Positions 1-4,192 of a DNA stretch of 10,298 nucleotides are shown piece by piece. Position 1 is the stretch's first letter. Each line of letters opens with the position of its first letter. The stretch is from Prevotella sp. UBA4376 (GTDB lineage: Bacteria; Bacteroidota; Bacteroidia; Bacteroidales; Bacteroidaceae): NCBI GenBank assembly GCA_002391185.1, contig DGRY01000031.1, positions 1 to 10,298 on the forward strand. The letters are read 5' to 3'. Made by a program: the position numbers and the translations under genes. The notes under the pieces were generated by a model. The model ran no database searches. It was not told the DNA's origin and was given only the letters and a program-made list of their open reading frames with translations.

Positions 1-7
1 TTCGCTA

Positions 8-35
8 AATGATAAATGACAAATGATAAATGATA
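8..35. repeat. 7-bp tandem repeat array (4 units, AATGATA)
   Basis: Four contiguous 7-bp units read AATGATA, AATGACA, AATGATA, AATGATA. The array is preceded by TTCGCTA (1-7), which also directly precedes the 7-bp array at 1521. The array lies immediately upstream of the secreted nuclease-fold gene and supplies an in-frame ATG at 23 that should not be taken as its start. Confidence 0.85.
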
Positions 36-46
36 AAGAAACCTAT

Positions 47-1090
47 ATGATGAGAAAACAACTATTCGTCTTATCTCTCATGCTGATGGCTGTAATGGCA
101 GTTTCAGCACAAAAGAGATTCAAAACCTACGCTGTAGGATTCTATAATCAGGAAAACCTCTTCGATACTATTCACGACGAGGGAAAGAAAGATGCAGATT
201 TCCTTCCTGACGGCAAATACCATTGGGATAGCAACAAGTATAACAACAAACTGAAGAACATGGCTCATGCGCTCTCAGACATGGGTACAACTGTATTATC
301 TGAGGGATGTGCCGTTATTGGACTTGCAGAGGTTGAGAACGCACGTGTGCTCAACGACCTTGTAAACCAGCCTCAGCTAAAAGCCCGTGGCTATAAATAC
401 GTGCATATCGAAGGGCCTGACGCAAGAGGTATCGACTGTGCCATGCTCTATAACCCAAACCTCTTTACCGTGGAGAGTGCACACCTATACCCTTATGTGC
501 AACACCTTGCAGAAGAGCCAAACTTCATCACACGTGGCTTCCTTGCTGTAAACGGCACTCTTGCTGACGAACCGGTAACTATCATCGTATGCCATCTACC
601 AAGTCGCTTCAGTAAAGCTGCCTATCGCATTCAGGGAGCCGAAGAGGTGAAAGCACTCAAGGACTCGCTTCAGAAAGCCGACAAGAAGCGTAAGTTCTTT
701 ATCATGGGCGATATGAACGACGACCCAATAGACTCAAGCATGCACGTTGCCCTACAGTCAAAAGAAGAAATAAGCATGGTGAAAAAGCACGATATGTATA
801 ATCCTTGGTATAATATCCTTGCAAAGGATAATACAGGAACCCTACTCTATCGTGGCAAATGGAATCTGTTCGACCAGATTATCCTCTCTCCTAACCTTTT
901 GCCCAAGGGCAAGAAGAGCGACTACAAGAAGCTCACCTACCAGCGCAACGAAATACAACGCATGCCTTATCTCTTCCAAACAGGAGGTAAATATGCTGGC
1001 ACCCTAAAGCGTACAACAGCTGGAGGAAAATGGCTCAACGGATATAGCGACCACTTGCCTGTAGTGGTGTATCTGCAAAAGAAGGAATAG
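47..1090 (+). CDS. Secreted endonuclease/exonuclease/phosphatase-fold protein
   Basis: This is a 347-residue protein of the exonuclease III/DNase I-like fold, whose members cut phosphodiester bonds in nucleic acids or phospholipids using a metal and an Asp/His pair. I chose the ATG at 47 (50 is also possible) because it gives a typical signal peptide (MMRKQLFVLSLMLMAVMAVS, then AQ). The in-frame ATG at 23 lies inside a tandem repeat and would bury the signal. Fold motifs appear in order, numbered from this start: NQENLFD near 35, metal-binding Glu95 in GLAEVEN, His183 in CHLPSR, Asp222/Asn224 in GDMNDDP, Trp272 and Asp276 in WNLFDQ, and Asp335-His336 in SDHLP. All key residues are present. 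It likely acts in the periplasm or outside the cell. A nucleic acid substrate is a guess from the family. It stands alone and converges on the terminator at 1221. Confidence 0.88.
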   Translation: MMRKQLFVLSLMLMAVMAVSAQKRFKTYAVGFYNQENLFDTIHDEGKKDADFLPDGKYHWDSNKYNNKLKNMAHALSDMGTTVLSEGCAVIGLAEVENARVLNDLVNQPQLKARGYKYVHIEGPDARGIDCAMLYNPNLFTVESAHLYPYVQHLAEEPNFITRGFLAVNGTLADEPVTIIVCHLPSRFSKAAYRIQGAEEVKALKDSLQKADKKRKFFIMGDMNDDPIDSSMHVALQSKEEISMVKKHDMYNPWYNILAKDNTGTLLYRGKWNLFDQIILSPNLLPKGKKSDYKKLTYQRNEIQRMPYLFQTGGKYAGTLKRTTAGGKWLNGYSDHLPVVVYLQKKE

Positions 1091-1101
1091 CCTCTCCCCT
1101 T

Positions 1102-1170
1102 CCCTCAATGGTCTTTACACCCCCTTCACTTCCCCCGTTCCCGGGGGACAGAAACCCCAATGGGGAAGGG
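1102..1170. repeat. GC-rich intergenic repeat, copy A (short form)
   Basis: This lies 11 bp after the nuclease-fold stop codon. It has two blocks: a 26-bp block (1102-1127, beginning CCCTCAATGGTC) and a 39-bp block (1132-1170) containing two small GC hairpins, CCCCCG...CGGGGG and CCCC-AAT-GGGG. Both blocks recur in copy B at 2590-2692. The 26-bp block is identical there, and the 39-bp block differs by one base. The composition contrasts sharply with the AT-rich surroundings. It looks like a REP-type dispersed element; its function is unknown. Confidence 0.85.
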
Positions 1171-1220
1171 TGTATCAACAGACAGAAAACTCACTAACAC
1201 ATAAGTCAAAGAGCTACACA

Positions 1221-1257
1221 GAAAAAGGGCGCCTGAATAATTCAGACGCCCTTTTTC
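1221..1257. terminator. Bidirectional intrinsic terminator
   Basis: Two 17-nt arms (1221-1237 and 1241-1257) around a 3-nt loop are complementary apart from one G-T wobble. The stem is GC-rich near the loop, with an A tract on the left side and a T tract on the right, so it can end transcription in both directions. It separates the rightward nuclease-fold gene from the convergent leftward 36-codon gene, whose stop codon is 7 bp away. Confidence 0.93.
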
Positions 1258-1264
1258 TATACCC

Positions 1265-1375
1265 TTATGCATTACGGTCGATGTAGTCGAGGAGCCAACC
1301 ATTAAAATTGTACTCCGAAGCACTTTCAGATGCACGCATCTCAGTCTTTCCCGTTAAAAGATCTTCCCTTTTCAT
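1265..1375 (-). CDS. Small protein of 36 residues, unknown function
   Basis: This is an open frame of 36 codons plus TAA, beginning MKREDLLTGKTEMRASES and ending NGWLLDYIDRNA. I do not recognise it. It is soluble-looking and charged, with no signal peptide or membrane segment; the last ~16 residues mix aromatic and acidic residues and could form a short helix. Evidence that it is real: a perfect TAnnTTTG box at 1422-1429 lies about 47 bp upstream, an AT-rich leader follows, and a strong terminator begins 7 bp after the stop. Promoter, frame and terminator thus form a compact transcription unit. An in-frame ATG at 1381 would add Met-Ile. Alternatives are a leader peptide or a small RNA whose open frame is accidental; coding is favoured by the ordinary codon choice and fit to the unit. 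Confidence 0.62.
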   Translation of the reverse strand: MKREDLLTGKTEMRASESASEYNFNGWLLDYIDRNA

Positions 1376-1421
1376 AATCATTTTCGCCTATTAATAAAGT
1401 TGACTTGAGTTAAAAACGCGA

Positions 1422-1429
1422 CAAAGATA
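1422..1429 (-). promoter_or_regulatory. Promoter -7 box of the 36-codon gene
   Basis: Read leftwards this is TATCTTTG, an exact match to the Bacteroidetes primary sigma -7 consensus TAnnTTTG. A transcript would start near 1415, leaving a leader of about 40 nt. No clear -33 TTTG is visible at the usual distance. Confidence 0.72.
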
Positions 1430-1482
1430 CACTTTTTCAACCAATCTTCCACATTTTTTTACGAAAAAGTATATAATTATTT

Positions 1483-1496
1483 TGCAAACGGTTGCA
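1483..1496. promoter_or_regulatory. LacI/GalR-family-like operator
   Basis: The 14-bp near-palindrome TGCAAACGGTTGCA fits the LacI/GalR-family operator pattern TGNAANCGNTTNCA at all ten fixed positions, including the central CG. Its centre is about 75 bp upstream of the predicted start of the 36-codon transcript. No LacI-type regulator is encoded in the window, so the assignment rests on motif match alone. Confidence 0.4.
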
Positions 1497-1501
1497 TGGG
1501 C

Positions 1502-1595
1502 GCGAAGCCGAGCTTCGCTATTGAATAATGAAGATTGAATATTGAATAATTAATGAAGCGCAAAGCGCTTTAAAATTCAACACTCAACATTCAAC
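1502..1595. repeat. Nested hairpin with 7-bp repeat arms at the dusB 3' end
   Basis: From left to right there are: a 7-bp stem hairpin GCGAAGC-CGA-GCTTCGC (1502-1518); an array of 7-bp units (TTGAATA, ATGAAGA, TTGAATA, TTGAATA, ATTAATG, 1521-1555); a central hairpin AAGCGC-AAA-GCGCTT (1556-1570); then inverted units ATTCAAC, ACTCAAC, ATTCAAC (1575-1595). The right arm overlaps the dusB stop codon. The two arrays can pair imperfectly across the central hairpin. There is no T tract typical of an intrinsic terminator, although the structure could still act as a 3' end for dusB. Confidence 0.8.
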
Positions 1596-2543
1596 ATTTC
1601 TAATTCTCTCTCTGCATTCTTCAAGTATTCCAATCAGTTCATCAACGGTGGTTGCACGAAGCATTTTTATGCGGGTCTCGCGGAAATTAGGGATTCCCTT
1701 GAATATCGGACTTGCAGCCAGATGGCGACGAGTGTGCAAAATACCACGATACTCGTCTATGCGCTCTACATTTATGAAAAGCTGCTCTTTCAGCACATCA
1801 ATCTTTTCATCAAGGGTAAGCTCTTTTTCTGAGAACAGCCAAGGCTGACCAAAGGTAGCTCTACCAATCATAACGGCATCAACACCATATTTGTCGAAAG
1901 CAGCATTAGCCTGTTCACGCGACATGATGTCGCCATTACCGATAATAGGAATGTGAATACGAGGATTCTTCTTAACCTCGCCTATCAAAGTCCAATCAGC
2001 CTCACCTGTGTACATCTGACTACGTGTGCGACCATGAATAGTTAGAGCCTGAATACCACAATCCTGTAGCTGTTCAGCCAAATCGGTAATGATGAGGTTG
2101 TCCTTGTCCCATCCAAGGCGAGTTTTACACGTTACTGGGGTATTAACCGCTTTAACCACATTTCGTGCGATATCGAGCATCAGAGGCGTGTTTCTGAGCA
2201 ATCCTGCACCTGCACCCTTGCCGGCAACCTTCTTTACAGGGCAACCAAAATTAATATCTATAATATCAGGATGCACCTGTTCAACTATCTTAGCAGCCTC
2301 AACCATGGAATCTACATCCTTTCCATAAATCTGAATACCTACAGGACGTTCATCATCATTCAGCTTCATCTTATCAAGTGTTGACTTGATAGAGCGAATG
2401 ATGGCATCAGCCGATACAAACTCCGTATATACCATAGCAGCACCAAAGCGCTTGCATAGCATACGGAAACCAATGTCTGTGACGTCTTCCATAGGCGCCA
2501 GGAACAAAGGACGAGAACCAAAATCTATATTTCCTATTTTCAT
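1584..2543 (-). CDS. dusB: tRNA-dihydrouridine synthase (DusB-type)
   Basis: This 319-residue flavoenzyme reduces specific uridines in the tRNA D-loop to dihydrouridine using FMN and NADPH. The TIM-barrel motifs of the Dus family are in order: APMEDVTD (16-23), YTEF near 39, the INFGCP motif with catalytic Cys101, Lys140/Arg142 in CKTRLGWD, His170 in TIHGRTR, the FMN-phosphate motif GNGD (202-205), and MIGRATFGQPWLF from 225. Length is normal. The start is fixed because the next Met is Met18 inside the first conserved motif. A perfect -7 box ends 8 bp before the ATG, so the transcript is probably leaderless or nearly so. The last three codons and the stop are made of a 7-bp intergenic repeat. 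DusB is the best subfamily match among Dus enzymes; the exact target uridine is not established by sequence alone. Confidence 0.95.
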   Translation of the reverse strand: MKIGNIDFGSRPLFLAPMEDVTDIGFRMLCKRFGAAMVYTEFVSADAIIRSIKSTLDKMKLNDDERPVGIQIYGKDVDSMVEAAKIVEQVHPDIIDINFGCPVKKVAGKGAGAGLLRNTPLMLDIARNVVKAVNTPVTCKTRLGWDKDNLIITDLAEQLQDCGIQALTIHGRTRSQMYTGEADWTLIGEVKKNPRIHIPIIGNGDIMSREQANAAFDKYGVDAVMIGRATFGQPWLFSEKELTLDEKIDVLKEQLFINVERIDEYRGILHTRRHLAASPIFKGIPNFRETRIKMLRATTVDELIGILEECRERIRNVEC

Positions 2544-2551
2544 TTCGAGTG

Positions 2552-2559
2552 CAAAGATA
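2552..2559 (-). promoter_or_regulatory. Promoter -7 box of dusB
   Basis: Read leftwards this is TATCTTTG, matching TAnnTTTG exactly and identical to the box of the 36-codon gene. Only 8 bp lie between it and the dusB ATG, which puts the expected transcription start about 0-5 nt before the start codon. The upstream side is a T-rich tract without an obvious -33 TTTG. Confidence 0.7.
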
Positions 2560-2589
2560 ATAAAAAAAATAAAATAAGCCTCACCCCGA

Positions 2590-2692
2590 CCCTCAATGGT
2601 CTTTACACCCCCTTCGTTTACTTCCCGTCGGTCAGTGGGTCTTCGACAAATCTCCCCCGTTCCCGGGGGACAGAAACCCCAAAGGGGAAGGG
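2590..2692. repeat. GC-rich intergenic repeat, copy B (long form)
   Basis: This has the same two blocks as copy A (26 bp at 2590-2615; 39 bp at 2654-2692), but a 38-bp segment replaces the 4 bp that separate them in copy A. The extra segment contains GTCGGTCAGTGGGTCTTCGAC, whose ends are complementary. The element sits directly upstream of the dusB promoter. The long and short forms suggest a mobile or modular repeat family. Confidence 0.85.
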
Positions 2693-2784
2693 AGGTAAAA
2701 CTATTGAATGTTGATTTATTAACCTACTATTGTTCCTGTCGGTTAGCCCTTCCTTTCATAATAAAAAAACAGATGCAGCGGAAA

Positions 2785-3210
2785 TTACTGTCTCTCTAAT
2801 ATCCACTTTTGACCTGTTTGGTCTTTAAATTCAATTATATTTTTATCAGTAGAAATATTTTCCCAACAAACAAAAAACTTTTCTTTCGCTTCAAGATCTT
2901 TAGTATTTGCAAATACAAGGTAACATCCTGTATCAGCTCCACCAACCTTATCAATATCAAATTCAGAGGTTTTTTTATCTGTAAGGTAATATTTAAAAAG
3001 AGTCGATACCGTTTCATTAAGAGTAACATATGTCACCCTAATCTCTAACGTATTATCTTTATAAACCTTTATAATATGAATCTTATTCCCATGAAAATCT
3101 GGGTATATAACTTTCCATGTATTTGCAGTCAATATATCTTTTGATATGCCTGCCGAACTACATATCAAACAATTACATACAACTAAAAATAATAAAATAA
3201 TCTTTTTCAT
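2785..3210 (-). CDS. Small exported protein of unknown function
   Basis: This is a 141-residue protein with an N-terminal signal peptide (MKKIILLFLVVCNCLICSSA), so probably periplasmic or surface-associated. The ATG at 3210 is chosen over the in-frame ATG at 3252 because the predicted -7 box (3242-3249) lies between them and the later start gives a clean signal peptide. The three Cys residues in the signal do not form a clear lipobox. The mature part begins with ILTANTWKV and continues with alternating beta-strand-like stretches (IIKVYKDNTLEIRVTYV, TGCYLVFAN, KFFVCWENI), ending QKWILERQ. The early Trp and strand pattern are reminiscent of small lipocalin-like beta-barrel proteins common in Bacteroidetes, but I recognise no family. 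It is more AT-rich than its neighbours. No terminator is seen after it. Confidence 0.72.
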   Translation of the reverse strand: MKKIILLFLVVCNCLICSSAGISKDILTANTWKVIYPDFHGNKIHIIKVYKDNTLEIRVTYVTLNETVSTLFKYYLTDKKTSEFDIDKVGGADTGCYLVFANTKDLEAKEKFFVCWENISTDKNIIEFKDQTGQKWILERQ

Positions 3211-3241
3211 CGTTTTTTCGATTATTAAGTTTAATATAGCA

Positions 3242-3249
3242 CAAATATA
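3242..3249 (-). promoter_or_regulatory. Promoter -7 box of the small exported protein gene
   Basis: Read leftwards this is TATATTTG, an exact TAnnTTTG match, 31 bp before the ATG at 3210. A TTTG at 3266-3269 (leftward) lies 16 bp upstream, slightly closer than the usual -33 spacing of about 19-21 bp. Confidence 0.68.
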
Positions 3250-3366
3250 CAAATCTTTGTCAAAACAAAGAAGAACTATAATATATTTTTCGGGTGTTTC
3301 CGTGTTTTAGAATCATTTTCGGAATATACAGTTGAAGCCTCGTATAGAAGAAGCACAGACTAAAGA

Positions 3367-3583
3367 AATCTAACAGTCTTACAGTCTAACAGATGTTTTT
3401 TATGCTATGCCATTTCTCTGTTTTCTTTCCCTTTATCTTTATAACTTACTGATTATTAATTATTTATATATATAATATATATGATAAAAGAAAAATAGGG
3501 ATACCTCAAAAATCAACTGTAAGACTGTTAGACTGTTAGATTACTAAAGCAGATTTTCTTCTAAAAGGCTGAAAATCAACATG
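3367..3583. repeat. Large inverted-repeat element, copy 1
   Basis: Two 26-nt arms (3367-3392 and 3517-3542) are complementary at 24 of 26 positions. Each arm is three 8-bp units plus 2 bp; the right arm reads CTGTAAGA, CTGTTAGA, CTGTTAGA. The 124-nt spacer is very AT-rich and carries ATGCCATTT near its left end and AGGGATACCT (3497-3506) near its right end. A tail after the right arm contains GCTGAAAATCAACA (3568-3581). The spacer landmarks and tail recur in copy 2. Confidence 0.85.
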
Positions 3584-3608
3584 ATGCATTATAGAGAAGA
3601 AAATATAA

Positions 3609-3801
3609 ATCTTCCACTTCCAGTTATTCCAATTAAAAAAACGCATGTGCCATTTTCTATAATATATATATAACTTATTAATATATAGATAGTTATATAT
3701 AATATAAGGAAAAGTAGGTACCTCTGAAAACGAACTGGAAGAACTGGAATTGGAAGACAAAATGGAAACATGATTCTTATAAGAAGCTGAAAATCAACAA
3801 G
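3609..3801. repeat. Large inverted-repeat element, copy 2
   Basis: Two 26-nt arms (3609-3634 and 3733-3758) are complementary at 22 of 26 positions. The right arm has a period near 9 (AACTGGAAG, AACTGGAAT, TGGAAGAC). The arm sequence is unrelated to that of copy 1, yet the 98-nt spacer shares the same landmarks in the same order: GTGCCATTTT at the left, TATAACTTA and TATATATAATATA in the middle, and AGGTACCT (3716-3723) at the right. The tail repeats GCTGAAAATCAACA exactly (3786-3799). Confidence 0.85.
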
Positions 3802-3890
3802 ATACAAAATATATATGAATAACATAACAAGAAAAAGCGTCTCAATATCTCAGTCTCAATTAGTTTTTTTATCAAGAATTAGAGAATACT

Positions 3891-3925
3891 TTTAACGTTG
3901 AACGGGGAACATTGAACGTTGAACG
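3891..3925. repeat. 7-bp tandem repeat array (TTGAACG)
   Basis: Five contiguous 7-bp units read TTTAACG, TTGAACG, GGGAACA, TTGAACG, TTGAACG. About 10 nt later comes ACGTGCGCCATT, similar to the left end of the spacers in the two large inverted-repeat elements, so this may be the remains of a third element. A matching right arm (CGTTCAA units) was not found. Confidence 0.75.
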
Positions 3926-4069
3926 ATTTTAGACGTGCGCCATTGTTGCGTATTCTAATAATTCCTATGAATCCGAATCAAACGAATTATATACTCAAGG
4001 GCACGAGCCAATTCTCTAATTACTCAAACTTCATTTTCATCAACACGACGAGTTCTAAAAAAACAGATG

Positions 4070-4102
4070 TCCTAAACGAGTCCTAAACGCATCCTAAAGA
4101 AA
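4070..4102 (+). promoter_or_regulatory. Three direct 11-bp repeats upstream of the xylE promoter
   Basis: Three contiguous 11-bp units begin with TCCTAAA: TCCTAAACGAG, TCCTAAACGCA, TCCTAAAGAAA. The 11-bp step places each copy on about the same face of the helix. The array ends 38 bp before the -7 box, roughly -85 to -53 from the predicted start, a usual place for activator binding. A regulator site is an inference. Confidence 0.5.
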
Positions 4103-4140
4103 AACTAAAAAGAATATGCCCAGAATTAAAATAATTTTAG

Positions 4141-4148
4141 TAGCTTTG
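4141..4148 (+). promoter_or_regulatory. Promoter -7 box of the sugar symporter gene
   Basis: TAGCTTTG matches TAnnTTTG exactly, 44 bp before the ATG. It overlaps a small palindrome GCTTTGCGAAGC (4143-4154), which could let a repressor cover the start site. A -33 element is not clear. Confidence 0.72.
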
Positions 4149-4192
4149 CGAAGCGTTAGTATCATGACGAATAACTAAAAACAAATAACACT

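Larger units (their letters stand above)
3253..4192. other. Long AT-rich intergenic region
   Basis: About 940 bp without a supportable gene lie between the leftward exported-protein gene and rightward xylE. In order it holds two adjacent large inverted-repeat elements (3367-3583 and 3609-3801), an array of 7-bp units (3891-3925), an 11-bp inverted repeat AATTAGAGAAT / ATTCTCTAATT (3877-3887 and 4011-4021) that brackets the array, an 11-bp tandem repeat (4070-4102), and the xylE promoter (4141-4148). The short frames here are low-complexity and fall across the repeats. Confidence 0.8.

Noticed and set aside
23..46. ATG at 23 as start of the nuclease-fold protein
   Set aside because: It lies in the 7-bp repeat array and would place eight polar residues before the signal peptide. 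ATG 47 or 50 is better.
3211..3252. Upstream start (ATG 3252) for the small exported protein
   Set aside because: It would lie upstream of the predicted -7 box at 3242-3249 and mask the signal peptide.
3367..3801. Possible CRISPR array
   Set aside because: The repeated parts are inverted arms and a shared spacer in two copies, not regularly spaced identical direct repeats, and no cas gene is present.
3536..3825. Minus-strand frames of 74 and 78 codons
   Set aside because: They consist of translated repeat arms and AT-rich spacer (runs of Ser, Ile and Tyr) in the large inverted-repeat elements.
3967..4086. 39-codon plus-strand frame beginning MNPNQTNYILKG
   Set aside because: It is Asn/Ser/Thr-rich, has no promoter box or terminator, and ends inside the 11-bp repeats upstream of xylE. 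It is likely chance.
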